Shown here one piece after another: positions 1-8,258 of a stretch of 64,000 nt of DNA (position 1 is its first letter; each line of letters opens with the position of its first letter). The notes under the pieces are model-generated. The model worked only from the letters and a program-made list of their open reading frames with translations. It ran no database searches and was not told the DNA's origin. The DNA lies in NCBI RefSeq assembly GCF_002968015.1, contig NZ_PUIP01000019.1, positions 1 to 64,000 on the forward strand, read 5' to 3'. The position numbers were made by a program, and so were the translations under genes. The DNA comes from Massilia phosphatilytica. Lineage in GTDB: Bacteria; Pseudomonadota; Gammaproteobacteria; Burkholderiales; Burkholderiaceae_D.

Positions 1-66
1 AGTTGAGTCTTCGCAAACCCAAATTTACCTCAAGAATCACGATGGCCACCCTTTCAAGTTGCCTTC

Positions 67-690
67 CTAAACGCCGATCCCGGCGAACTCTTCATACACC
101 ACGTCCTGGGGCACCATCCCAGTGCAACGATGATTTGCGAGATCGTCCGCGCCGGACGGTGCGCCGTAGCGTTCCAGGTAGCTGGGCGCGGCACATATTT
201 TCAGGACGATGTCGCCGATCCGGCGCGCCACCAGGTTGCGCTCGGGTGGATTGCCGGCTCGGAACCCGACATCGATTTTCGCAGCGACGAGGTCCGTGAA
301 CTGGTCGGCAAGCACCAGGTCGAAGCGGGCACGCGGATAGCGGTTCTGGAATTCGCACAGGATCGGCGCCAGGAAATGCGTGCCGAAAGAAGTGGGCGCA
401 GAAATGCGGATGAGGCCATCGACCTCGTCGCGGCTGCCGCGGACCTGTTCCAGGGCGTCGTCCAGCAGGCGCAGGCCCGGGTGCGCCAGTTCGTACAGAT
501 GCTGTCCTTCGTCCGTGAGCGACAGGCTGCGGGTCGTGCGGTGGAACAGGCGCACACCCAGATAGTCCTCAAGCTGCCGAATGGCCTTGCTGACGGACTG
601 CGCAGCCAAGCCTTCCGCCACTGCAGCCTGGCTGAAACTGCCAGCACGTACGACACCAATGAACAAGGAAATGACCCGGGCTTTATCCAT
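67..690 (-). pseudogene. LysR-family regulator, C-terminally truncated
   Basis: The N-terminal winged HTH is intact (residues about 5-60, with the usual FSQAA and LRRLE-like elements), followed by the start of the substrate-binding domain. The protein stops after about 207 aa, whereas LysR regulators are normally near 300 aa. It ends just after the HRCTGM segment, where relatives continue into the second half of the effector domain, so about 90 residues are missing. The last residues (VPQDVVYEEF) do not look like the family. No frame in the remaining 66 bases clearly restores the domain. I chose ATG at 690; a TTG at 705 is in frame. It diverges from the SDR operon at 802 and would be its natural regulator. 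It may be inactive or DNA-binding only. Confidence 0.75.
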
Positions 691-801
691 CGCATTTACA
701 ACCAAAGAGTGAAAATCAAACGGCTATTGCGTATCTAGTTTAACAGGTCGGGCGTATCTACACTGCTTCCCATCAACCACCCACCTGTAAAGGATACGAT
801 C
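691..801. promoter_or_regulatory. Divergent intergenic region between LysR and SDR operon
   Basis: This 111-base spacer separates the divergent LysR gene from the SDR operon. It is more AT-rich than its surroundings and is where a LysR regulator would bind. An AAAGGA ribosome-binding site lies just before the ATG at 802. No operator could be defined with confidence. Confidence 0.4.
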
Positions 802-1638
802 ATGAAAACCTGGTTCATCACCGGTGCTTCCCGCGGTTTCGGTCTTCGCATCGCTCGGCTCGCACTTGCCCGTGGCGACAATGTCGTGGCGACCGCACGG
901 CAACCGCAGGCCATCATCTCAGCCCTGGAGAACCATCCGCAGCTGCTGGCACTGCCATTGGATGTCACAGACGAGAAAGCCGCAGCCGAGGCTGCCGGCC
1001 GCGCGGTCGCACGATTTGGACGAGTCGACGTGCTGGTCAACAATGCCGGTTACGGCCTGCTCGGCGCGGTCGAAGAGTCCACCGCCGGCGAGGTGCGTCG
1101 CCTGTACGACACCAACGTGTTCGGCCTGTTGAACGTGACTCGCGCTGTCCTGCCGGTGATGCGCCACCAGCGCAGCGGTCACGTCATCAACATCTCGTCG
1201 ATCGGCGGCTACATGGCCTATCAAGGCTGGGGTGTGTACGGTTCGACCAAGTTCGCCGTCGAAGGCATCACCGAAGCGCTGGCACAGGAACTGAAACCCC
1301 TGGGCATCCATGCCACCGTGGTCGAGCCCGGCTTCTTCCGCACCGACTTCCTCGACGCCAGCTCGCTGTCGACGACGTCTGAAATCAACGACTACGCAGA
1401 GACCGTTGGCGCAATGCGCCGCTTTGCCGCCGGCGCGAATCACCAACAGCCCGGTGACCCGTACAAGCTTGCCTGCGCGATGCTGGTTCTGGCCGATGCC
1501 GCGAACCCGCCCACCCGTCTGGCACTGGGCAGCGACACGGTGGCACGGATCCACGAAAAGAACGCGCTGGTGGAACGTGAACTGAACGAATGGCTGGCGG
1601 TGTCGCTGTCGACCGATCACTCGGCGCAAACCAACTGA
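802..1638 (+). CDS. Short-chain dehydrogenase/reductase
   Basis: Classical SDR of 278 aa. The N-terminal nucleotide-binding motif TGASRGFG is at residues 8-15, NNAG near residue 90, and the catalytic Ser and YGSTK (Tyr-x3-Lys) near 140-160. The length and motif order fit NAD(P)H-dependent oxidoreductases of the cP1-like classical group; the substrate cannot be told. It is the first gene of an apparent operon: the next gene starts 14 bases after its stop with a strong AAGGAGG. The divergent truncated LysR upstream suggests inducible expression. Confidence 0.9.
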   Translation: MKTWFITGASRGFGLRIARLALARGDNVVATARQPQAIISALENHPQLLALPLDVTDEKAAAEAAGRAVARFGRVDVLVNNAGYGLLGAVEESTAGEVRRLYDTNVFGLLNVTRAVLPVMRHQRSGHVINISSIGGYMAYQGWGVYGSTKFAVEGITEALAQELKPLGIHATVVEPGFFRTDFLDASSLSTTSEINDYAETVGAMRRFAAGANHQQPGDPYKLACAMLVLADAANPPTRLALGSDTVARIHEKNALVERELNEWLAVSLSTDHSAQTN

Positions 1639-1652
1639 CTAAGGAGGCAAAC

Positions 1653-2060
1653 ATGCAGATCTCGATTCAACAAGCATCGGCAGCCATTTCCGCCGCAGAG
1701 GCAAAGGCGCGTGAACTGGGCGTGCCGGTCATCATCACCATTCTCGACGCAGGCTGTCATATCAAGGCCCTCCATCGCATGGATGGCGCCCCGCTGGGCT
1801 CCATCGATATCTCGATGGGCAAAGCGAAAACCGCAGCGCTGTTCTCGTGTAACAGCGAGGACGTCTGGGAGTTCTGCAAACCCGGTGCCCCCGCGCCTGG
1901 GCTCGAAAACAGCAATGGTGGCTTGATGCCTTTTGCCGGGGGCATCTCGCTGAAGGCGCCCGATGGAACCCTGATCGGCGCGATTGGCGTGTCGGGCGGG
2001 GCAGTCGCGCAGGACAAAGAGATCGCCCAAGCTGGCGCAGTTGCACTGTCCATCTACTGA
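1653..2060 (+). CDS. GlcG/HbpS (PduO C-terminal-like) family protein
   Basis: A 135-aa protein with the HbpS/GlcG fold signature: an N-terminal helix rich in Ala and Glu (SAAEAKARELG), then VIITILDAG, a KAKTAALF helix and the PFAGGISLK...IGAIGVSGG strand-turn that closes the domain. Relatives bind haem or other small ligands, or are of unknown function beside oxidoreductases. The start at 1653 is fixed by AAGGAGG at 1641-1647; a longer upstream ORF extension overlaps the SDR and lacks a ribosome site. It sits between two SDR genes in one operon. Confidence 0.85.
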   Translation: MQISIQQASAAISAAEAKARELGVPVIITILDAGCHIKALHRMDGAPLGSIDISMGKAKTAALFSCNSEDVWEFCKPGAPAPGLENSNGGLMPFAGGISLKAPDGTLIGAIGVSGGAVAQDKEIAQAGAVALSIY

Positions 2061-2101
2061 CAACGATTCACTACCCAATTTTTTTACCAGAGGAGTTTGA
2101 A

Positions 2102-2914
2102 ATGGCTAAGACTATCCTGATTACCGGCGCAGCCGGCGGCTTTGGCCACGGTGCTGCCATCGGCATGGCACGCAACGGTCACAACATCATCGCCACCGTG
2201 CACGTGGCCTCGCAGGTCACCCCGTTGCGCGAAGAAGTGGCGCGCCTGGGCCTGCAAGACCGGATCAAGGTCGCCCGCCTCGATCTCACCGATCCGTACG
2301 ACATCGACCAGGCCCTGACCTGGGACTACGACATCCTGTGGAACAACGCCGGCATGGGTGAAGCCGGGCCGGTGTGGGAAATCCCGATCGACCTGGTGCG
2401 CAAGAACTTCGAGGTCAATGTGTTCCTGCCCCTGGTGCTCACCCAGCGCGTCGTGCGCAAGTGGATCGACGAAGGCAGCGCGAAAGGCAAGAAGGTCGTC
2501 TTCACCTCGTCGATGGGCGGCCTGTTCACCCCGGCGAACTGGGGCACCTATGTGTCGACCAAACACGCCCTGGAATCGGTGGCGGAAGCACTGCAGCAGG
2601 AACTGGCCGCTTACGGCATCAAGATCCAGACCATCAATCCGGGTGCTTACTACACCGGCTACAACGAGACCATGGCGGACAACCCGTTCCGCTGGCTCGA
2701 TCCGAAGAAGCACCTGACCAGCCGTGAAGCACTGCGCAAGGGCTTCGACGACTTCTTCGCGACGCCCGAAGGCAAGATGGATGCGAAGGAAATGATCGAC
2801 ACCATGATCGACGTTGTGCCGGCGGACACGGGCAAATTCCGTAACGTCATGCCGAAGGCGATCGAGGACATGCTCAAGCAGCACCAGGTCCAGGCCTGGG
2901 AAAACACGATCTGA
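2102..2914 (+). CDS. SDR-family oxidoreductase
   Basis: A 270-aa SDR with TGAAGGFG at residues 8-15, WNNAG near 82-86, TSS near 140 and YVSTK near 156. The first Asn-Ala-Gly is preceded by Trp, a small departure from the usual NNAG context. It lies 41 bases after the HbpS-like gene with AGAGGAG upstream, so it probably belongs to the same transcript. Two SDRs flanking a GlcG/HbpS protein suggests a small oxidative catabolic or detoxification unit; the substrate is unknown. Confidence 0.9.
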   Translation: MAKTILITGAAGGFGHGAAIGMARNGHNIIATVHVASQVTPLREEVARLGLQDRIKVARLDLTDPYDIDQALTWDYDILWNNAGMGEAGPVWEIPIDLVRKNFEVNVFLPLVLTQRVVRKWIDEGSAKGKKVVFTSSMGGLFTPANWGTYVSTKHALESVAEALQQELAAYGIKIQTINPGAYYTGYNETMADNPFRWLDPKKHLTSREALRKGFDDFFATPEGKMDAKEMIDTMIDVVPADTGKFRNVMPKAIEDMLKQHQVQAWENTI

Positions 2915-2925
2915 GTCAGCCCGGT

Positions 2926-2949
2926 GGTGCGGGCCTTGCAGCCCGCACC
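2926..2949 (+). terminator. Terminator-like hairpin after SDR operon
   Basis: A perfect 9-bp inverted repeat (GGTGCGGGC / GCCCGCACC) with a 6-base loop begins 11 bases after the SDR stop. It has no T-run, so intrinsic termination is uncertain. Confidence 0.5.
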
Positions 2950-3050
2950 TGACAATCGTCGGGAAAGCTTTGGTATCGAAGACCTACCCGAACAAGGCCA
3001 CATTCATCAATGACGTGATCCAGCCCTTGTCAAGGATTGGCCTCGAAACG

Positions 3051-3395
3051 TCAGTTCTTGCCGGCCGATTTGCCCGCCGCTTCGCGATACCGGGCTTCCG
3101 TCTCGGCCAGGACCATGCGGGCCTGGACAAGCTGGGTTTGCATGCGTATGCGTTCCACCTCTTGCTGCATGCCGGAGAGTCCGGGCCCTTCTTGCGGTGC
3201 CCAGATCAAATCTCCGCCTTTGCCCGTCGCATTGCCGCGCGTGCACACGCGACCATTCAAGGCGGCACCTTCGGAAAATTTCTGGTCCTGGTAAAAGCAA
3301 GAGGATTGGCCGGTGCCTCCTTGCGCCCACACATTGCTGACCGGTACGACAAAAACGGCCGCCAATGCGGCAGCCGTGATGAACATCGATTTCAT
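3051..3395 (-). CDS. Small secreted protein with C-terminal coiled coil
   Basis: A 114-aa protein of unknown function. An N-terminal signal peptide ends at about VWA-Q (residue 24/25). It is followed by a short Cys-containing segment (SSCFYQDQKFSEGAALNG, then VC) that resembles the C-x-Y-x-D...GA pattern of the DUF1496 group; this is a weak resemblance. The last 45 residues form a charged helix likely to be a coiled coil. The start has an AGAGGGAC ribosome site. It lies 56 bases after the TonB-dependent receptor on the same strand and may be co-transcribed with it. Confidence 0.7.
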   Translation of the reverse strand: MKSMFITAAALAAVFVVPVSNVWAQGGTGQSSCFYQDQKFSEGAALNGRVCTRGNATGKGGDLIWAPQEGPGLSGMQQEVERIRMQTQLVQARMVLAETEARYREAAGKSAGKN

Positions 3396-3451
3396 TGCGT
3401 CCCTCTTTTCAGGTAATGCCGCGCCGGCTCGCGCCGGCGCGGCACGTCAGG

Positions 3452-6400
3452 TTAGAACACGTAGGTTGCCTGCATGCGGAAGCTGCGGCCCGGATCGAAC
3501 CAGGAGCGGCCCATGTCGCCAGGGGTCTGCTGGTTGACCTGCCTCGTCACGGTACGGGTCAGGTTGCTGATGTTGAAGCTGCCCGAGAAGTGGTCGCTGA
3601 AGCGGTAGTTGACGCCCGCATCCCACTGGCCCACCGGCAGCTGCCACACCGGGATGCCGAAGCCCGCATCCTGCAGCGGGTTGCCCTTGGCGTCCACGTG
3701 CGCCGGATCCGCGCTGGTGCCGTTGGAGCCCTTGGCGCCATAGACACCGGTCGCCAGCAAGGTACGGTCACGCCAGGAATACGCCAGACGTGCCGACACC
3801 GGGCCGCGGTCGTACATGAAGGCCATGTTGAAGGCGCGCTTCGACATGTAAGGCACCGGCAGATCCTTGTACGGGATGCCGTTGGTGTCGCAGCCATACA
3901 GCGCCGCAGACCCTTTCAGCTCGCCACCGGACGGGCAGAAATTCGACGGGTTCGGGTGATACAGCTGCTGCTTGCCTTCGATGTAGGTGAAGTTCGACGA
4001 CACGCCGAAACCCTTCGCCCAGTCCGGCAGGTAGTCGCTCACGCCGGGCAGGTGATCGAGGTAGGTCATGCCGGCCAGCTCGATACCGCGCACACGGGCC
4101 TTGGCCGCGTTGGCCGGACCGGTGATCGTGAATTCCATATCGTTGCCGGCGAGATCCTTATACGTCCTCGTATAGGATTCGTTCATGATAATGTCCTTGA
4201 CCTGCTTGTAGAAGAATGCAGCGGTCAGGGATTGGCCCGGGCGCGGATACCATTCCAGCGTCAAGTCGACATTGTTCGACTTGAGCGGCTTCAGCTTCAC
4301 GTTACCGTCGTTGGTGCCGGTGTACGCGATGGTGGTGATCTTCTTGCTGTCGTTGGGATCGTTGATCACGTTCTGCGACAGCGTGATGTACTCCTGCAAT
4401 TGATCGAAACCGGGACGGTAGATGCCGCGCGACAGCGCCACGCGTGCCTGCAGCTTGTCCGTCAGGCTTGCCTTCAGGTTCAGGCTGGGGATCACGTCGA
4501 CGTGACTGGACTTGAGATCCATCGGATCGTTGATCTCGCCGAAGCGCGGGACGTTCGGATTGGTGGTCTCGCTGTAACTCGGCTTGAACACCGTGTAACC
4601 GTGGGCCACGGTGTTGGTCCGGACCACGCGTACGCCGGCGACGCCGTCCACCGGATATTTCCAGTCGTCGAAACCGAAGCGCAGGTTGCCGTACAGGGCC
4701 TGGGTGCCTTCGCTGTGCTTGCTGACGTACTGCGGTTCGGTGCTGAAGCCAGGCGGGCGCCAATCGCTGCCGGCCTTCGAGCAATCGCTCGTCGCGCCCG
4801 TCAGCCTGTTGTCGTCCTCGCAGTTATAGCGCAGCACGGTCAGCAGATTCTTGTACGCGGCCATGTCCCTGACCATCGACTGTGCGGGCACGACGAACGT
4901 CGGCGGTGCAGGCATCCTGCCGTTGAAGAAGTCAGGGAACGAGAAGGTTTGAACGTTGCCCAGCGCTAGGTATTTCGGGTCGCTAAAGTAACCGAAGTTC
5001 GGGCGCTGCCAGTCCCAGCTTTCGAGGTGCGGAATTTGCCCTGGGACGTCGGTTTCCTTCACGCCCCATTCTTCCTGGTAGGATTTCCAGCCCGAGCCGG
5101 CATTCTTGTCCTTGCGCGAGGAACGTTCCGTGATACGTACGCCGAAGCGGACGTCGCGCAGCACCGGATGGTCGAAGCTGTATTTGCCATCCAATTTCCA
5201 GGCGTACAGATCCGCCTTGGCGCGGTTGAACTCAGGCTGCGAAATGCCCCAGAAGTAGTTGCGGGGATCGGCCATGAAGGCGATCGCCTTGTCGTCGAAA
5301 TTGAACGCGGGCCGCGAACCGGAGACGTCCAGGCCCTCGCGCGGCAGGAACGTGCCGAGGTTGAGCATGCCGTAATTGCCGTTGTTGGTGGCGTGCACCC
5401 ACTGCAGATCGTTCTGGAACGACCAGCTTTCATTGACGCGCCATTTGAAGTTCCACGCCAGCTCGCGCGTGCGGCCATGCACGTCGCGGAAGTTCTGGGT
5501 GGTGTTCATGCCGAGACCGCCCTCCACGAACTGGTTCGCGCCCCTGCCGCCGATCGGATAGCTGAGGATGCCGGACTGGAAGACGCCGGCGCTGTTGAAA
5601 TTGGCATCGGTATAGACGGTCTTGTACGGGTTCTCGGCGTTGACACCCATCTGGACGTTCGCGTTGACCTGATGGAAGGCGGAGTCGAAGTACGTCAACG
5701 ACGATTCCAGGTTGTCCTTCTTCCACTGCAACGCGCCATAGAAGCCCACGCGGCGGGTATCTTCATTGTTGCTACCCCAGTCGCCACCGGCCGGTACCCA
5801 CGCCGTCTGGCCCTTGATGAGATCGTTCCTCGGGTAGTAGACGTTCTGGTCGATCGTGTCGTAGCGGAATTTGGTACGGTTGAACGACAAATCCACCAGC
5901 GCGCCGAATTCGCCCGCGCGGGTTTTCCACCGGTTCGAGTACAGACCCGAGAAGCCCGGCGATTTGGTTTTGCCCAGTTCGGCGTAATTGCCCGTGGTGG
6001 TCAGCGCGCCGTACTGGCCCGGCGCGTCGAACGGCAGCCGCGTGCGCAGGTTGATCTGGCCGCTGATGCCGCCTTCGATCAGGTCGGCGGACGGATTTTT
6101 GTAGACTTCCACGCCCGCCATCAGTTCCGGCGGCACGTCGCCCCAGCTCAGTTCGCGGCCGGGCCAGCCGGCCGAGAACGTTTCGCGTCCATTCATCGTG
6201 GACGAACCCCAGGACAGGCCGCGCACCTGCACGCCCGAACCTTCCACGTTGAACTCCAGGCCGTTCGCAGCCAGGGAGGCGCCCTGGCGCGACTGGTTAC
6301 GGTCCATCGTGACGCCCACCACACGCTGCAGCACTTCGGTGATCGAGCGGTCCGGCAGCTTGCCGGCTTCGTCGGCCACGACCGCGTCGACGATCTGGTC

Positions 6401-6589
6401 GGAATCCCGCTTGATCGCCGTCGCGGTCTCCAGCTGCTTGCGCTGGCCGGTCACCACGACGGTGTTCGTTGCGTCGTCGTTCGTCTGCGCTTGCGCGTTG
6501 CCGCACAACAGCGCGAACTGCGCCGCGGCCAGCGCCAGCGCGGTCATCTTGATCGTTTTCCTGACGATCTTCGTCTCTTCTCTTGTCAT
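3452..6589 (-). CDS. TonB-dependent receptor (Caulobacter/Xanthomonas type)
   Basis: An outer-membrane receptor of 1045 aa. A signal peptide ends at about Ala34 (AQA). It is followed by a VVVTGQR plug entry, the plug segment LPDRSITEVLQRVVGV, and a long beta barrel finishing in the aromatic terminus TYVF. The size and plug motif fit the TonB-Xanth-Caul subgroup, which often imports carbohydrates or other large substrates. ATG at 6589 is preferred because AAGGAC lies upstream; an 11-residue extension lacks support. A cell-surface-type lipoprotein gene is just upstream (gap about 68 bases) and a small secreted protein downstream, suggesting one uptake operon. Confidence 0.93.
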   Translation of the reverse strand: MTREETKIVRKTIKMTALALAAAQFALLCGNAQAQTNDDATNTVVVTGQRKQLETATAIKRDSDQIVDAVVADEAGKLPDRSITEVLQRVVGVTMDRNQSRQGASLAANGLEFNVEGSGVQVRGLSWGSSTMNGRETFSAGWPGRELSWGDVPPELMAGVEVYKNPSADLIEGGISGQINLRTRLPFDAPGQYGALTTTGNYAELGKTKSPGFSGLYSNRWKTRAGEFGALVDLSFNRTKFRYDTIDQNVYYPRNDLIKGQTAWVPAGGDWGSNNEDTRRVGFYGALQWKKDNLESSLTYFDSAFHQVNANVQMGVNAENPYKTVYTDANFNSAGVFQSGILSYPIGGRGANQFVEGGLGMNTTQNFRDVHGRTRELAWNFKWRVNESWSFQNDLQWVHATNNGNYGMLNLGTFLPREGLDVSGSRPAFNFDDKAIAFMADPRNYFWGISQPEFNRAKADLYAWKLDGKYSFDHPVLRDVRFGVRITERSSRKDKNAGSGWKSYQEEWGVKETDVPGQIPHLESWDWQRPNFGYFSDPKYLALGNVQTFSFPDFFNGRMPAPPTFVVPAQSMVRDMAAYKNLLTVLRYNCEDDNRLTGATSDCSKAGSDWRPPGFSTEPQYVSKHSEGTQALYGNLRFGFDDWKYPVDGVAGVRVVRTNTVAHGYTVFKPSYSETTNPNVPRFGEINDPMDLKSSHVDVIPSLNLKASLTDKLQARVALSRGIYRPGFDQLQEYITLSQNVINDPNDSKKITTIAYTGTNDGNVKLKPLKSNNVDLTLEWYPRPGQSLTAAFFYKQVKDIIMNESYTRTYKDLAGNDMEFTITGPANAAKARVRGIELAGMTYLDHLPGVSDYLPDWAKGFGVSSNFTYIEGKQQLYHPNPSNFCPSGGELKGSAALYGCDTNGIPYKDLPVPYMSKRAFNMAFMYDRGPVSARLAYSWRDRTLLATGVYGAKGSNGTSADPAHVDAKGNPLQDAGFGIPVWQLPVGQWDAGVNYRFSDHFSGSFNISNLTRTVTRQVNQQTPGDMGRSWFDPGRSFRMQATYVF

Positions 6590-6657
6590 TATCTCTGTCC
6601 TTTTGTATGCCTTGGCTGCCACCGCGCCGTGCGGTGGCCATGAATGTCAGTCCGCTG

Positions 6658-7989
6658 TTACTGGAAGTAGACCGGGCCGGTCAGCTTGAACTGGGTCTGG
6701 TACTTCGACGCCGCGTTCGCCACCTGCGCGTTCGCCTGTACTGCGGAGAACTTGATCTCGACGAGCGGGTAGCTATGGATCTCGTTCCAGGCGTCCAGTC
6801 CGCTCAATCCGCACGCTTCGCTGACCGTGAACTGGTCCTTGAGACTGACGCTGTAGTCCGTGGCGGCGGCAGCGGTCGGCTGCACGGTCGATTTCAGGGT
6901 CACGGCACAGGACTTGCCGTCCTTCTGGGCGAAGTGGCCGAGGAACAGTTCGACGTTGAACTTGTTATTGGCCGAACCGTACCATTCGGGGTTTTGTGCG
7001 AGGTTGAAGTGCATCGCCCCTTGGACTTCGAGCATCAGGCCTTTGGGTGCGGTGAGAGGCTTGCTGAATATGGTGTCCTTCACGCCGGTCCGGTAGCCCT
7101 CGTTCGACACGAGATCGTCGTCCACCAGGCCGGGGCCGAAGATCTGGAACGATGCGCGGCTGGTCCACCATGCCTCCGGCGCCTTGTCGGAAGTCGCGGT
7201 AAAGGTGTAGCTGCTGCCGCCGTCGCCGACCGACCGGTCGCAACTGTCGCACCACCACTGGTTGCCCAGGTGCCCGATCAGGCCTTCGTTGGTGTTGTCG
7301 TTGTCCTTGTAGCCGGTCAGGAAATTCAGCTTGGCCGGTTTTTCGGTGCCGATCGGAATGTCCTTCTCCATGAACTTCGCCATGCCTACCGACACCGGAT
7401 CCGTCGCCGACGTCAGCGCCGGCAGGTAGTAGTCATTGCCCTCCTGCTCGGCGATGACGATGCACATGCCGTTCGCGAGCTTGGTCATCGTGTTCCCGCT
7501 GACCGAGCAAATGGCAGGCGTCTTGCTCGTGAACTTGGCCGGGAGACCCGAGCTGAAAGTGGCGGACAACTGCACCGGCGCCGAATCGAGCGGCTGCCAG
7601 CCCGGGTGGGGGAACGCGGTGATTCGCTGCGGGTTTTTCGGCACGACGAAGATCTGGCGTTGCGAGACCGGCGCATAGCCGTTGGAACCGGCCTGCGTGG
7701 CGGTCACCGAGCACTCGCCCAGTTTCAGCAGCGTCAGCTGGTCCCCGCTGACGCTGCAAACGTCCGGGGTGTTCGACGCGAAGGTCACGGGGCCTCCGGA
7801 ACTTGCCGTCGCCGTCAGCTTGGTCGTCGACGAATTGGGCGGTACGCCGATCAATGCCTGCCCCGAGAACGGAAGCATGAAAGTCATGGTCTGCTCGACG
7901 CCGCTGGTGCTGCTGTCGCTGCCCCCGCCGCCGCAACCGCTCAACAATGCGATGCAGCCGAGTGCAATCGCAGGAATCTGGAATTTCAT
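6658..7989 (-). CDS. Lipoprotein with two Ig-like repeats
   Basis: A 443-aa predicted lipoprotein with lipobox LSGC at residues 16-19, followed by a Gly/Ser linker. Residues about 35-200 contain two diverged copies of a beta-rich unit, each with the pattern TP-x-[VI]-CSVSG then L-x3-G-x-C, like bacterial Ig-like surface domains. The remaining 230 residues, including a WWCDSC cluster, are unrecognised. GGAGAG upstream fixes ATG at 7989. It is the first gene before the TonB-dependent receptor, so it may act as its surface partner or as a ligand-binding lipoprotein; this is inferred from position only. Confidence 0.75.
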   Translation of the reverse strand: MKFQIPAIALGCIALLSGCGGGGSDSSTSGVEQTMTFMLPFSGQALIGVPPNSSTTKLTATASSGGPVTFASNTPDVCSVSGDQLTLLKLGECSVTATQAGSNGYAPVSQRQIFVVPKNPQRITAFPHPGWQPLDSAPVQLSATFSSGLPAKFTSKTPAICSVSGNTMTKLANGMCIVIAEQEGNDYYLPALTSATDPVSVGMAKFMEKDIPIGTEKPAKLNFLTGYKDNDNTNEGLIGHLGNQWWCDSCDRSVGDGGSSYTFTATSDKAPEAWWTSRASFQIFGPGLVDDDLVSNEGYRTGVKDTIFSKPLTAPKGLMLEVQGAMHFNLAQNPEWYGSANNKFNVELFLGHFAQKDGKSCAVTLKSTVQPTAAAATDYSVSLKDQFTVSEACGLSGLDAWNEIHSYPLVEIKFSAVQANAQVANAASKYQTQFKLTGPVYFQ

Positions 7990-8179
7990 CGCTTCTCTCC
8001 TCATGGTGGTGTTCCTTTGTGTTGTGTTGACTTATGACTCATGGGAGTGCAGGCACAATCTCCCAGAGTGAATGTTTTTTATATATAACGGACATTCGCA
8101 TCTGTTATGATGCCATTGGAGGACGCATGCCTACAATTACAATAACTTTTAATATGGGAAGAAAATTTACCAGCCGTCG

Positions 8180-8242
8180 CTGCCCTCACTGCATCGGGCA
8201 GTAAGGAAGGGGGCAGTGGTAGATGTCGAGATAGTTCTCGAC
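8180..8242 (-). terminator. Possible 3' hairpins of the HlyD operon
   Basis: Two inverted repeats lie just beyond the HlyD stop: CTGCCC / GGGCAG around 8180-8202 and GTCGAG-ATAGTT-CTCGAC at 8225-8242. There is no clear U-run on the minus strand. The 8005-8258 interval otherwise holds only an AT-rich stretch (8075-8090), probably part of the lipoprotein gene promoter. Confidence 0.35.
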
Positions 8243-8258
8243 TGACAACGCAGATACG

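Noticed and set aside
3395..6643. Plus-strand frames (524 and 538 codons) over the TonB-dependent receptor
   Set aside because: No domain or signal, biased composition typical of antisense GC-rich frames; the minus strand encodes a full-length receptor.
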